The notes below the pieces were generated by a model. It ran no database searches. It saw nothing but the letters and a program-made list of their open reading frames with translations, and was not told where the DNA came from. A stretch of DNA of 64,000 nucleotides from an uncultured Eubacteriales bacterium (GTDB lineage: Bacteria > Bacillota > Clostridia > Oscillospirales > Acutalibacteraceae), in assembly GCA_934456435.1 (NCBI GenBank), contig CAKSHH010000005.1, positions 62,001 to 126,000 on the forward strand. Direction: 5' to 3'. Positions 50,546-60,789 of the stretch are shown piece after piece. Both the position numbers and the translations under genes were made by a program. Position 1 is the first letter of the stretch. The number at the start of each line of letters is the position of its first letter.

Positions 50546-51132
50546 TTTATAGCCTCCCCGACTGCGTTTTTGTATTCATCATAAGTCATAAATAAATTAA
50601 ATATATCAAGCATAGCTTTCGTTGACATTCTTTCCGGCAGGTCAAGATAGCAAAGCAGTTTTTTTCTTTTGGATTTGCTGTCCGCCGCACCTGTAAGTCC
50701 GTCGTCATAGAAATCATTTAACGTAATTGTCTTTTTTTCTTTATTTTCAGACGTCGCAACACCTATTCCCGCACGTTTGAAAGCATCGGCAATAACCTCG
50801 ACCGACATGCCCTCAACGCCGAGTTTACCCTCCTTTGAGGGTTGTTCCTTTCGTTTTTCCTTGCCGTAGATGTCAGGAATATAGACGTTTGTAATGTATT
50901 CCGTAGGAACGATCGAAGTTATAAACGACCTGATAACAAATCCTGCCGAATCGCTGTCGGTCAATATAACTATTCCCTTTTCGGCGGCAAGTCTGCGAAT
51001 AAGCTTCTGCTTTTCCTTGTTTTTAAAGATGCCGAAGCCCTCTGTTTCTATAATAACACCGTCAATTACCGAGGAAAGCTTAATTTTGTCGTATCTTCCC
51101 TCGACTATAACGACCTGATCGACCTTTATCAT
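50542..51132 (-). CDS. rnmV: Ribonuclease M5
   Basis: A 196-residue TOPRIM nuclease that trims 5S rRNA precursors. The VIVEGRYDK and LTDSDSAG motifs supply the catalytic acids. The C-terminal DUF4093 domain is complete. It overlaps holA by four bases. Confidence 0.93.
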   Translation of the reverse strand: MIKVDQVVIVEGRYDKIKLSSVIDGVIIETEGFGIFKNKEKQKLIRRLAAEKGIVILTDSDSAGFVIRSFITSIVPTEYITNVYIPDIYGKEKRKEQPSKEGKLGVEGMSVEVIADAFKRAGIGVATSENKEKKTITLNDFYDDGLTGAADSKSKRKKLLCYLDLPERMSTKAMLDIFNLFMTYDEYKNAVGEAIK

Positions 51133-52175
51133 ACCTTTTCTCCGTTTGCCGCAAGCAACAGCTTTGTAATCGTCTGTTCCAACACAAGTCTGCCGCTTGT
51201 TGAACTGCTTTTGAGCAAGGTGTCGGCTTCATCAAGAATATCAAGGAAACGTCTGACTTGTTCGACGGAATATTTTGATGCCGCCCTTGCACCGTTTGTC
51301 AAACGGAACTCCTTGTTTTTGTAGTTGAAATCCCTTGCCGCATCCTCTGCCCTGAGTCCTCCGCTGACATAAACCTTCGCGCGGTACATATCAACGTAAG
51401 GCGTTATCAGCGCGCCGAGTATGTTCACAGGCTCTTCTTTCATCGAAACGAGAGTATCAAGGATATCCATTGCAAGGTCACAGTTTCCTGCCGTCAAAGC
51501 CTTTGCAAGATCAAATACCCTCGCCTGAACATTTTTCACGACAACGGCGTCGATGTGCTCACGGTGAATTTCGCCATCTTTTTTGTAGGCACAAATTTTA
51601 TCAAGCTCATTTATAATTACGGTCATATCGTCTCCGATGAGATTAAGAAGATATCTCGCATCGGACGGAGAAATCGTGCAGTTTCTTGACTGTGCGCCTT
51701 TCTCAACAAGCTTGATAAGCTGATTAAGTCCTGCGTGCTCAAAAGCAACAGAACAGCCGTATTCGTCAATTTTCGCAAGAATTTTTTTGCCCTTGGCGCT
51801 CTTCATATTTACATCGACACTTGAATTTGAAATCAATATAACCGTTGTATCGGGTATATCGGAAATCAGTTTCAGAAATCCTCCGGACATTTCCGCATTG
51901 AGATTGTCCGAGGCAAGGTCTTTTATAACAATAAGCGTTCTTTCGCTCATCATCGGCAAGGCTTCCGCCGCCTGTGAGACCTCGTCAAAATCAATATTCT
52001 TTGCGTCGTAAACGTGCAGATTAAAATCCGCGAAGGCAGGGTCAACCGCCTTTTTTATAATCAGGGAGGTGTAATGTCGGATAAGATACTTTTCCTCGCC
52101 GTAAAGGAAGTACAGGTGCGCAAAGTCGTTCGCGCTGATTTGTTTTTTCAGTTCGATTTCTGTTATCGACGGCAT
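51129..52175 (-). CDS. holA: DNA polymerase III delta subunit
   Basis: A 348-residue clamp-loader subunit with a Walker-like LYFLYGEEKYLI N-terminus and the C-terminal LEQTITKLL helix typical of the family. It overlaps the comEC stop by one base. Holding holA behind comEC is common in Firmicutes. Confidence 0.93.
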   Translation of the reverse strand: MPSITEIELKKQISANDFAHLYFLYGEEKYLIRHYTSLIIKKAVDPAFADFNLHVYDAKNIDFDEVSQAAEALPMMSERTLIVIKDLASDNLNAEMSGGFLKLISDIPDTTVILISNSSVDVNMKSAKGKKILAKIDEYGCSVAFEHAGLNQLIKLVEKGAQSRNCTISPSDARYLLNLIGDDMTVIINELDKICAYKKDGEIHREHIDAVVVKNVQARVFDLAKALTAGNCDLAMDILDTLVSMKEEPVNILGALITPYVDMYRAKVYVSGGLRAEDAARDFNYKNKEFRLTNGARAASKYSVEQVRRFLDILDEADTLLKSSSTSGRLVLEQTITKLLLAANGEKV

Positions 52176-54340
52176 TATCCATCCTCCTCAATCATTATTT
52201 TATATTGTCCGTTCTTAATTTTTATCATTATATTTCCGCAATCCTGCGTTGAAACATGACTATCGGAATCACTTTCACCCGAAATGATTATTCGGCTGAA
52301 ATCACAGCTTTCGGGAGTACTTCCGCAGACGAGAACATCACCCGACATAAATTCATCGGGAATATCGTCCTCGCCGCGCAAAACAAACATTACGGTGATT
52401 CCCTGAATATCGCATTGAGCAAAAGCGTAATCATCATTTGAAATAAATCTGATGCTTGCGGTTTCCCATAGGTGAATATCCGCATTACCTGTTTCGATTA
52501 TCCTGTCATTACCGCAAACAGTTGACAACGTATAGGTTTTCCTCGGAACAATTACCTTGTCAAACTCTTCTTTCTTCAGCAGCGAAAGGACATTAGAAAG
52601 ATTTGATTTGCCGCTGTCGGCTATAACGGCTTCATTTTCGGTATTCAGTCCCATAGCCGACGAAACGGAATCGACAGTATAAGCATACTTTCCGTCGGAC
52701 ATTATAACCGCTCTCTTATTTCCGTTTTCGAGCACAACAGCTATATCATTGTCAACATTCAAAATTTCCGCGAAATCGTATCCGTCGGTTGCAATGTTGG
52801 TAAAAATCACGCACACGGCAACAGTTAAAGCAACGCCGACAAACGAAATCTTTGCGGCGGTTCTCCTCTTGAAAATCGTAAAGCAAGAGATAATGACGGT
52901 GAATGAAACTATAACCGCATAAGTCCACGCTATGTTATCAGTCGGTATAACCGCAGACGGAAACGATGAAATCAATTTGATAACTGCGACTATGTATTTT
53001 GCGGTACATCCTGCTATAACAGCGAAAATATCGCCGACAAAGCCGAGCGGACTGAACAGAACTGTCATACCGCCCATAAGCATACACAGCGACGCCGCGT
53101 AGCTTATCAGCAGATTTGACAAGACGGAATACGTGGAAATATAACCGATAAAAACAATGACAAAGCCCAGCGACCCGAGCGTAGCACTCAAAGAAACGAA
53201 AATTGCCTCAAGAACTGCTCTCGGAATAAACGACAGCGTTCTGTTCGGAATTTTTGATACGACATATTTGTTAAAGTAAGGATTGAGTAAAACAATGCCC
53301 AGCGTTGACGAAAATGACAGTATAAAGCCAATGTCGGCGGTAATCATCGGATTGATTGCAGAAAGAATCAGAGCAGCCAAACCGAGTGAATTTACCGAAT
53401 CGGCTTTTCGGTAGAAAAGATTTCCCACCAGCACAAATATCAGCATTATACCGGAACGGCAGACCGAAGCGGTAAAACCCGTTGCCGCCATAAAGAGGAC
53501 AACAAAAGCTATTGAAATTGCGGAATTAAGCCGTTTCCTGACATTAAAGATTTCCAGCAGCGCGTAAAGTCCCATGACCCAAACCGAAAGATGCATTCCC
53601 GACACGGCGAACACAGGCGCGACACCTGCGCTTTTAATATATCCGCTGACTTCGTCGGAAATATAATCCTTGTTGCCGATCAGCATGCCTATCGTGACTC
53701 CGCCGTAATCATTGGGAAGCTTATCCAGTATGCGGTTTTCGACACATCTGCGAAACCGATATAAATAATAACCGACAGGCTTATCCGCGTGCTTGGTTAT
53801 CTCTATCGGGTAGTCGTCATAATTGCTTATGTATCCGCCGAGAAATATTCCCTTTGATTGGAAATAGAGCTTCGTATCACGGGAAGATGCTCCGATATCG
53901 TAAAGCTTGGCATTAAGCTTTATAGTGTCGTAAGGCTCTGCGTCAATGTAGTTTGCCGCAGAAAGCCGAAGCTTGGTTTTGAATTTCTGCGAATTTATTT
54001 CATCAGTTTCAAGAATGTAGTAATACTTGGAATGTTTAAATTCGGGCTTGTCGAGTACCGTTGCTGTCACAACAGCCAACTTCCCGACGAGTTCGTTTGC
54101 CGTCGATATTTTGTAATCGGTCAGCGCCTCAAAGGATATTCCCGAAAATATAAGAGCCGCGGCAAGAAAGAACGGTGTTACCCTCGACCTGAGCTTTTCA
54201 AGGAATATGCAAAGCACAAGAAGCAAAACTCCTGCGCCGATTGCGGCGAAAGAAAATCTGTCGTCAAAATATGTGCAGACAAACAGTACAAATAACGATG
54301 AAAAGCCCATGATTGCCATGGGCCTGTATTTCAATTTCAT
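52175..54340 (-). CDS. comEC: ComEC/Rec2-type DNA-uptake channel with degenerate C-terminal domain
   Basis: A 721-residue membrane protein. N-terminal helices and a soluble OB-like domain are followed by the ComEC channel with the AVSGMHLSVWVMGLYALLE signature. The C-terminal 200 residues occupy the place of the metallo-beta-lactamase domain but lack the HxHxDH metal site, so that domain looks inactive or lost. A separate ComEC-like MBL gene lies 3.7 kb upstream. The gene overlaps the PRTase gene (ATGA). Confidence 0.85.
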   Translation of the reverse strand: MKLKYRPMAIMGFSSLFVLFVCTYFDDRFSFAAIGAGVLLLVLCIFLEKLRSRVTPFFLAAALIFSGISFEALTDYKISTANELVGKLAVVTATVLDKPEFKHSKYYYILETDEINSQKFKTKLRLSAANYIDAEPYDTIKLNAKLYDIGASSRDTKLYFQSKGIFLGGYISNYDDYPIEITKHADKPVGYYLYRFRRCVENRILDKLPNDYGGVTIGMLIGNKDYISDEVSGYIKSAGVAPVFAVSGMHLSVWVMGLYALLEIFNVRKRLNSAISIAFVVLFMAATGFTASVCRSGIMLIFVLVGNLFYRKADSVNSLGLAALILSAINPMITADIGFILSFSSTLGIVLLNPYFNKYVVSKIPNRTLSFIPRAVLEAIFVSLSATLGSLGFVIVFIGYISTYSVLSNLLISYAASLCMLMGGMTVLFSPLGFVGDIFAVIAGCTAKYIVAVIKLISSFPSAVIPTDNIAWTYAVIVSFTVIISCFTIFKRRTAAKISFVGVALTVAVCVIFTNIATDGYDFAEILNVDNDIAVVLENGNKRAVIMSDGKYAYTVDSVSSAMGLNTENEAVIADSGKSNLSNVLSLLKKEEFDKVIVPRKTYTLSTVCGNDRIIETGNADIHLWETASIRFISNDDYAFAQCDIQGITVMFVLRGEDDIPDEFMSGDVLVCGSTPESCDFSRIIISGESDSDSHVSTQDCGNIMIKIKNGQYKIMIEEDG

Positions 54341-54876
54341 TTGAAGATAAGCGGAAGCTTCTCAAGGAAAACAATGTCCGTTCTGTCGGCTGCGTCACCC
54401 TCGGCAAGAATAGCCGCCTTGGCAACGATGTCAACGTCGAATTTGTTGACAAGCTCCTCAACCGATTCAAGCGACTTGCCCGTTGAAATAACGTCGTCGA
54501 GAATAACGATTCTCTTTCCTTTGATCTGTTTTCCGTCGTTGCCGTCGAGAATGAGCTTCTGCTCATCGGCAGTTGTGATCGACTTAACCGATACAGATAC
54601 GGGGTTTTGCATATAAAGCTTTTCTTTCTTGCGGACAACAAAATATTTCTTGCCGCTCTGACGTGACATTTCGTAAGCAAGAGGAATGCTCTTGGCTTCC
54701 GGAGTTACGATGTAATCAAACTCAGGGAGCTTTTTGAGAAGCTCTGCCGCCGCCGCAACGGTAAGCTCAACATCGCCGAAAATGATAAAACCGGCAATAG
54801 AAACGTTTTCGTTAAGCGGACAGACGGGAAGCTCTCTTTCGAGCCCCGCAATTTTCATTTTATATGTTTCTGACAT
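54337..54876 (-). CDS. APRT-like phosphoribosyltransferase
   Basis: A 179-residue type I PRTase with the PRPP loop VILDDVISTGKS and an N-terminal YIVTPEAKSIPLAYE segment as in adenine PRTases. The substrate may be adenine or another purine. AAGGAAG precedes the ATG. It follows the HIT gene by 85 bases without a clear promoter. Confidence 0.85.
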   Translation of the reverse strand: MSETYKMKIAGLERELPVCPLNENVSIAGFIIFGDVELTVAAAAELLKKLPEFDYIVTPEAKSIPLAYEMSRQSGKKYFVVRKKEKLYMQNPVSVSVKSITTADEQKLILDGNDGKQIKGKRIVILDDVISTGKSLESVEELVNKFDVDIVAKAAILAEGDAADRTDIVFLEKLPLIFK

Positions 54877-54961
54877 TTTTATTACTTCCTTTCAGACTTA
54901 TAACAAAGGAATTATGTTTAACCCCTCGGTCAATTCATAAATGCTCGTGATGTTAAGACAA

Positions 54962-55300
54962 TCAGCCTGCCGGCCAGCCGAACTCTCTGCCGCCCATGAG
55001 GTGGAAATGGAGATGCTTAACGCTCTGCCCCGCGATATCGCCGCAGTTGTTGACAATGCGGAATCCGTCGTCAAGACCCTCCTGCTTTGCGATTTTTGCC
55101 GCAACCTCAAATATGTGAGCAACAACCGCGCTGTTGCTTTCGTCTATTTCAGCCGCAGACTTGATATGCTGCTTCGGAATAATAAGAATATGTGTCGGTG
55201 CCTGAGGTTCAATATCACGGAAAGCAAAGACCGTGTCGTCCTCATAGACCTTGTTCGACGGAATTTCACCGTTGATTATTTTGCAAAAAAGACAGTCCAT
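54962..55300 (-). CDS. HIT-family nucleotide hydrolase
   Basis: A 112-residue HinT-like protein. The CLFCKI zinc-site start and the histidine triad KHLHFHLMGG are intact. HinT enzymes cleave adenosine phosphoramidates. It is 15 bases after alaS. Confidence 0.95.
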   Translation of the reverse strand: MDCLFCKIINGEIPSNKVYEDDTVFAFRDIEPQAPTHILIIPKQHIKSAAEIDESNSAVVAHIFEVAAKIAKQEGLDDGFRIVNNCGDIAGQSVKHLHFHLMGGREFGWPAG

Positions 55301-55315
55301 ATTTATTCCTCCAAA

Positions 55316-57955
55316 TTATTTAATAAGAGATTTAACGATATCGGCAACTGCCGCAATAGCTTCATCAACCTTGTCGATGTCCTTTGCGCCTGCCATAGCA
55401 AAATCGGGCTTTCCGCCGCCGTTTCCGCCTGCAAGCTTAGCAACGGCACGAACTACGTCGCCGGCTTTAACTCCGCATTTAACGGCTTCGGGAGCACAGC
55501 AGGCGGCAAAGTTGGCCGAACCTTTTTCTTTGTTCACAGCACCGAAAACAGCAACAACGTTGTCACCCTCACTCTTTGCCTTATCGGAAAGCTGTCGAAG
55601 CTCATCGACGGTAACCTCACCGGCATTTGCGGCGATAACCTTGAGCGAGCCGACCTCTACCGCGCCGTCAAAGAGACTGCCCGAACGCATCTCGGTAAGC
55701 TGTGCGGTGAGAGCTTCAATTTCCTTGTCCTTTTCCTTAAGCTCGTTTGCAAGGGAAATTGCTTTTTTCTCAACGTCGGCAGGGTTTGAAACCTTGAGCG
55801 CCGCCGCAGTTCCCGCAATTCTCGTGTTGAGCGAGTCAATATATTCGAGAACGCCCGTGCCCGTTACCGCTTCAATTCGTCTTACACCTGCGGCAACGGA
55901 GGTCTCTGTAATAATCTTGAAAAGTCCGAGCTTTCCTGTATTTGAAACATGAGTTCCTCCGCAAAGCTCCGTTGAATAGTCACCGGACTTGACAACGCGA
56001 ACAACATCGCCGTATTTCTCTCCGAAAAGAGCCATGGCACCTGTCTTCTTTGCCTCTTCAATCGGCATTTCGGTCATTGTAACGCTTTCCGCGGAAAGAA
56101 TTATATTGTTTACCTCGTCCTCGACCGTTTTAAGCTCGTCCGAGCTCAGAGCCGAGAAATGGGAGAAATCAAAACGTACCGTCTTCTCGTTTACAAGCTG
56201 ACCTGCCTGCTCAACGTGCGAGCCGAGAATTTTTCTCAAAGCCGCCTGGAGAAGATGAGCCGCCGTGTGATTTCTTGCAATCGCATTTCTTCTGTCCTTG
56301 TCAATAACAGTCTTAACGCTGTCCCCTGTTTTGGCATTGTCGCCGTCAACGATTCTGCCGTAGTGAAGAAATACGCCGTCATTTGTTTTGGTTGTATTTT
56401 CAACCTCAAAAGTAAATCCGTCACCGTAAATATATCCCGTGTCGCCGACCTGTCCGCCGCTCTCTGCATAGAAAGTCGTCCTGTCGGTTACAAGGAATGA
56501 ATCGGCTCCGTTTTCAAGAACATCGCATCTTATTCCGTCGGTTATGAAAGTGATGATCTTACCGTCGGTCTCATAAGCATCATATCCCTTGAACTCGGTC
56601 TTTTCGATACCCTTTGTGACAACGCCTGTGTCATTCCAGCCCTCGGCACCTGCGCCCTTATGTGCGTCACGCGAGCGTTTACGCTGAACAAGAACGAGCT
56701 CCTTGAGCTTCTCTTCATCAACTGTCATACCCTTTTCCTCAAGAATCTCTTTGGTAAGGTCGATCGGGAAGCCGAATGTATCCTGAAGCTTGAATGCGTC
56801 CTCTGCCGAAAGCTCCTTGGACTTTGAATCCTCAATCATCTTGGAAAGAACGTCAAGACCTGCGTCAATGGTTCTGTTGAAGCTTTCCTCCTCGGTCGAA
56901 ATAACGTTCACAATGAAGTCGCGCTTTTCAACAAGGTTCGGATAAGCGTTTTTGTTTTCGTTGATAACCGTGTCGGCAACCTCGGCAAGGAACGGTCTGT
57001 TGATGCCGAGCAGTCTGCCGTGTCTCGCGGCTCTTCTCAAAAGACGGCGAAGAACATATCCTCTGCCGCTGTTTGACGGCATAACACCGTCACCTATCAT
57101 AAACGTTGTCGAACGGATATGATCGGTTATGACACGAAGCGAAACGTCGCTCTTCTCGTCGGTATGATACTCTACACCGGCGATTTTCGCAATATGCTTC
57201 ATTATATTCTGAATTGTATCAACCTCAAAAAGGTTGTCAACGTTCTGAGCAATGCAGGCAAGTCTTTCAAGACCCATACCCGTGTCAATGTTCGGGTGAG
57301 CAAGCGGCGTGTAATTGTTGTGTCCGTCGTTTTCAAACTGGGTGAAAACAAGGTTCCAGAACTCAACGTAGCGGTCACATTCACAGCCGACGTGACAGTC
57401 GGGCTTTCCGCAGCCGTGCTCGGCTCCCCTGTCATAATAAATCTCGGAACAGGGTCCGCAGGGACCTGCGCCGTGCTCCCAGAAATTGTCTTCCTTGCCG
57501 AAACGAACCATGTGGCTCTCGGCAACTCCGATATCCTTTGTCCATATATCATAAGCCTCATCATCGTCAAGATAAACGCTGATATAAAGCTTTTCGGGAT
57601 CCATTTCCATTACCTTGGTGCAAAATTCCCATGCCCAGCTTATTGCGTCCTTTTTGAAATAATCGCCGAACGAGAAATTGCCGAGCATCTCGAAATACGT
57701 TCCGTGACGCGCGGTTTTTCCGACGTTTTCAATGTCAGGGGTTCTGATGCACTTCTGACAGGTCGTAACTCTCGATCTCGGCGGAGTTATCTCACCCGTA
57801 AAGTATTTCTTCATCGGCGACATACCGGCATTTATAAGCAGCAGGCTTTTGTCCCCCTGAGGTATGAGAGAAAAGCTCGGAAGTCTGAGATGACCCTTGC
57901 TCTCATAAAAAGAAAGGAATTTTTCTCTTAATTCATTAAGTCCTGTCCATTCCAT
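55316..57955 (-). CDS. alaS: Alanyl-tRNA synthetase
   Basis: An 879-residue class II synthetase, full length. Order of domains: aminoacylation core (1-250), tRNA-recognition helices, editing domain with the HTAAH and CGGTH metal site, and the C-terminal DHHA1 domain. GGGAG precedes the ATG. It has its own promoter and no T-box leader (the leader is about 45 bases). Confidence 0.98.
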   Translation of the reverse strand: MEWTGLNELREKFLSFYESKGHLRLPSFSLIPQGDKSLLLINAGMSPMKKYFTGEITPPRSRVTTCQKCIRTPDIENVGKTARHGTYFEMLGNFSFGDYFKKDAISWAWEFCTKVMEMDPEKLYISVYLDDDEAYDIWTKDIGVAESHMVRFGKEDNFWEHGAGPCGPCSEIYYDRGAEHGCGKPDCHVGCECDRYVEFWNLVFTQFENDGHNNYTPLAHPNIDTGMGLERLACIAQNVDNLFEVDTIQNIMKHIAKIAGVEYHTDEKSDVSLRVITDHIRSTTFMIGDGVMPSNSGRGYVLRRLLRRAARHGRLLGINRPFLAEVADTVINENKNAYPNLVEKRDFIVNVISTEEESFNRTIDAGLDVLSKMIEDSKSKELSAEDAFKLQDTFGFPIDLTKEILEEKGMTVDEEKLKELVLVQRKRSRDAHKGAGAEGWNDTGVVTKGIEKTEFKGYDAYETDGKIITFITDGIRCDVLENGADSFLVTDRTTFYAESGGQVGDTGYIYGDGFTFEVENTTKTNDGVFLHYGRIVDGDNAKTGDSVKTVIDKDRRNAIARNHTAAHLLQAALRKILGSHVEQAGQLVNEKTVRFDFSHFSALSSDELKTVEDEVNNIILSAESVTMTEMPIEEAKKTGAMALFGEKYGDVVRVVKSGDYSTELCGGTHVSNTGKLGLFKIITETSVAAGVRRIEAVTGTGVLEYIDSLNTRIAGTAAALKVSNPADVEKKAISLANELKEKDKEIEALTAQLTEMRSGSLFDGAVEVGSLKVIAANAGEVTVDELRQLSDKAKSEGDNVVAVFGAVNKEKGSANFAACCAPEAVKCGVKAGDVVRAVAKLAGGNGGGKPDFAMAGAKDIDKVDEAIAAVADIVKSLIK

Positions 57956-58008
57956 ATAAAAATCTCCCTAATTAAATTAGCTAAACCTTGATTAAATTGC
58001 AGTTATAT

Positions 58009-58038
58009 ATTATAAGCTTTCAGGCTTATTAAAGTCAA
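58009..58038 (-). promoter_or_regulatory. Promoter of alaS
   Basis: TTGACT (58038-58033), 18-base spacer, TATAAT (58014-58009). The -35 overlaps the stop codon of the MBL gene. Confidence 0.75.
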
Positions 58039-58952
58039 TCATATTTTGTAAAAACACGGGAATCCGAAGCGAAAATCACCGTACCGTCAATATCCGTTCG
58101 GTAAAACGCTATTCCGAACTTTTCGAGCCGCTCGGTAACGACGGAATGGGGATGACCGTAATCATTTCCCTTTCCGCAGCAAATAACGGCATATTCAGGT
58201 GAAACAGCCTTCAGCCATTGCTCCGAAGAGGAGGTTTTGCTGCCGTGGTGACCGACATTGAGAATATCGGCTGAATAGTCATTCTTTTTCTTTAAAAGAT
58301 CTTTTTCGACTGCTGTGGTTGCGTCTCCCGTGAACATAACGGAGGTTTCGCCGTAGCTTATCCGTGAAACAACGGACATATCGTTCAGATTGTCGTAATC
58401 CTTTAGCGGAGCGAAAATTTCAAGCTTCATTTCACCGTAGGAATATGTCATACCCGATTCGGCGGCGATAACATTTTCCGCATTTTCCGCAACAGCGTTA
58501 AGAAATTTCTCGTAAGTCTTTGTGGTCGGAACAATATCTTCGGGAATCTCCGGCATAATCACGTCTTTAATCTCAAATTCTGTGAGAATCTGTGCCATAC
58601 CGCCGATATGGTCGCTGTGCGGATGCGTCGCTACAACGCAGTCAAGCTTATCTATGTTTCGGTTCTTTATGTAATTGATAACGTTCTGAGCTTCTCCTGC
58701 TTCTCCGCTGTCAACGAGTATCGCGCTGTCGCCGCAGGTGACAAGAGTGCAGTTGCCCTGTCCGACATCAATGAAGCTGACGTACATTGTCGAATTGTCT
58801 CCGAACGATGTATCTCTAAGCCCTGCGTCGTTGTACAGCTTGTCACCGAATCCGTCCTTAACAAAGTATGAACCGATAAACGAAACAACAAGAATTATAA
58901 GAATAACTATCCCGGTAACAGCCTTTGAGTTAATACTTTTTCTTCTTTTCAT
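58035..58952 (-). CDS. Stand-alone ComEC-like metallo-beta-lactamase protein
   Basis: A 305-residue protein with one N-terminal membrane helix and an extracytoplasmic MBL domain: FIDVGQGNC start, metal site THPHSDHIGG, GDA and NVGHHGSKTS, all as in the C-terminal domain of ComEC. ATG 58952 overlaps the ygiQ stop by 23 bases and has a weak ribosome site. It may degrade one DNA strand or hydrolyse phosphate esters outside the cell; the role is inferred. Confidence 0.88.
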   Translation of the reverse strand: MKRRKSINSKAVTGIVILIILVVSFIGSYFVKDGFGDKLYNDAGLRDTSFGDNSTMYVSFIDVGQGNCTLVTCGDSAILVDSGEAGEAQNVINYIKNRNIDKLDCVVATHPHSDHIGGMAQILTEFEIKDVIMPEIPEDIVPTTKTYEKFLNAVAENAENVIAAESGMTYSYGEMKLEIFAPLKDYDNLNDMSVVSRISYGETSVMFTGDATTAVEKDLLKKKNDYSADILNVGHHGSKTSSSEQWLKAVSPEYAVICCGKGNDYGHPHSVVTERLEKFGIAFYRTDIDGTVIFASDSRVFTKYD

Positions 58953-60786
58953 ATTTTCTACCGTTATTATATCCGCGTTTTCCGCTCTGCGGCGTGTTTT
59001 GACGTTTCGGAGCAACAAGACATTTGTCGGAATAGCCGATCAAATCATGTCTGCCCGCTTTGCGAAGAGCCTCTTCAACAAGATCGCGGTTCTTCGGGTC
59101 GTAATACTGCAATAGCGCACGTTGAAGAGCCTTGTCATGCGGCGTCTTTGCAACATAGACCTCTTTCATTGTGTAGGGATCAAGTCCCGTGTAAAACATA
59201 CAGGTTGATATTGTGCCCGGCGTTGGATAAAAATCCTGAACCTGCTCCGGACGTATGTGTCTTTTCTTGAGAAACACAGCCAGTTCAACCGCATCTATGA
59301 GTGTTGAACCCGGATGTGAAGACATAAGGTAAGGAACGAGATACTGTTCCTTGCCGACGGAATTTGTTATTTCAAAATATTTCTTTGAAAACTCAATATA
59401 TGCTTCTATGTGAGGCTTGCCCATCTTATCGAGTACAGCCGCGGAACAATGTTCGGGAGCAACCTTAAGCTGTCCGCTGACATGATATTTGACGAGCTCA
59501 CGGAAAAATGTGTCATCGGGATCTTTGAGCATATAATCATATCTGATACCCGAACGGATAAAAACCTTTTTTACTTTCGGCAAAGCTCTGACGGTTCTCA
59601 GTATGTCGAGATATTCGCTGTGGTCGGCCTGCAAAGCCTTGCACGGAGTCGGAGCAAGACACTTTTTACCCTTGCAAAGTCCCTTTTCAAGCTGAACAAG
59701 ACAGCTTGTGCGGCGGAAATTCGCCGTCGGTCCTCCGATATCGTGAATATATCCTTTGAAATTCGGCTTTTCAGTCAAAAGCTTTGCTTCGTTTATGATT
59801 GATTCCTTGCTTCTTGTAGTGACGAATCTGCCCTGATGGAAAGCAATGGAGCAGAAATTGCACGCGCCGAAACAGCCGCGGTTGTGCGTAATTGAAAACT
59901 CGACTTCTTCAATCGCAGGTACGCCGCCCATCTTTTCATAGCTTGGGTGGTACGCTCTCTCATAAGGCAGAGAGTAAACCCAGTCCATTTCCTCCTGAGT
60001 CAGCGGAGGCATCGGCGGATTCTGAACAAGCATACGATTTCCGTGACGCTGTTTAATAAGTTTTCCTCTTATGTGATCCTGTTCGTCCTGCTGTATACGG
60101 CAGGAAACGGCATATTCCTTTTTGCTCTTGCAAACGTTCTCATAAGACGGACATTCGGCGCCGTAAAGCGGTGTATCGCGCACATCACAGGCGTAAGCGG
60201 TTCCTCTGACATCTGTAATAGAGCCGATCGGCTCGCCGTTTGAGAGTCTGCGGCAAATTTCAATGGTCTGATTTTCTCCCATACCGTAAGAAATCAAGTC
60301 AGCCTGCGAATCAAAAAGAATACTTCTGCGGATTTTGTCGTCCCAGTAATCATAGTGGGCAAAACGTCTCAGCGACGCTTCAAGACCACCGATAATGATT
60401 GGAACATTTCCGTAAATCTCACGAATTTTGTTGCAATAAACAATAACGGCTCTGTCGGGACGAAGTCCCATAACCTTTCCGGGAGAATACGCGTCCTGAC
60501 TGCGGTGCTTTTTTGCCGCTGTGTAGTGAGCAACCATTGAGTCGATGTTACCCGACGACACCATAAATCCGAGCTTAGGCCTGCCGAAACGCAGAAAATC
60601 GTCGTTTTTCCTCCAGTCCGGCTGGCTGAGGATTGCCACACGGTAGCCCTCGGCTTCCATGACCCTGGTTATAATAGCCGCGCCGAAGCTGGGGTGATCA
60701 ACGTAAGCATCACCTGTCACATAGACGAAATCAACCTCGTTCCACCCTCTTTGTTTAACTTCTTCAGCGGTTATCGGCAAAAACAT
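58930..60786 (-). CDS. YgiQ-family radical SAM protein
   Basis: A 618-residue UPF0313/YgiQ protein. An N-terminal B12-binding-like region is followed by a radical SAM core with the cluster motif CFGACNFC. The C-terminal region is basic (KKKK-rich tail). The substrate is unknown. It starts three bases after ftsK. Confidence 0.92.
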   Translation of the reverse strand: MFLPITAEEVKQRGWNEVDFVYVTGDAYVDHPSFGAAIITRVMEAEGYRVAILSQPDWRKNDDFLRFGRPKLGFMVSSGNIDSMVAHYTAAKKHRSQDAYSPGKVMGLRPDRAVIVYCNKIREIYGNVPIIIGGLEASLRRFAHYDYWDDKIRRSILFDSQADLISYGMGENQTIEICRRLSNGEPIGSITDVRGTAYACDVRDTPLYGAECPSYENVCKSKKEYAVSCRIQQDEQDHIRGKLIKQRHGNRMLVQNPPMPPLTQEEMDWVYSLPYERAYHPSYEKMGGVPAIEEVEFSITHNRGCFGACNFCSIAFHQGRFVTTRSKESIINEAKLLTEKPNFKGYIHDIGGPTANFRRTSCLVQLEKGLCKGKKCLAPTPCKALQADHSEYLDILRTVRALPKVKKVFIRSGIRYDYMLKDPDDTFFRELVKYHVSGQLKVAPEHCSAAVLDKMGKPHIEAYIEFSKKYFEITNSVGKEQYLVPYLMSSHPGSTLIDAVELAVFLKKRHIRPEQVQDFYPTPGTISTCMFYTGLDPYTMKEVYVAKTPHDKALQRALLQYYDPKNRDLVEEALRKAGRHDLIGYSDKCLVAPKRQNTPQSGKRGYNNGRKYEKKKKY

Positions 60787-60789
60787 CTG

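Noticed and set aside
54941..55952. Long plus-strand ORFs over the HIT gene and the end of alaS
   Set aside because: Both are antisense to conserved genes with intact motifs, and neither has a ribosome-binding site.
57119..57931. 270-codon plus-strand ORF
   Set aside because: Antisense to the alaS aminoacylation domain, with no supporting signals.
57956..58034. T-box leader for alaS
   Set aside because: The leader is too short and lacks the T-box antiterminator consensus and a specifier loop.
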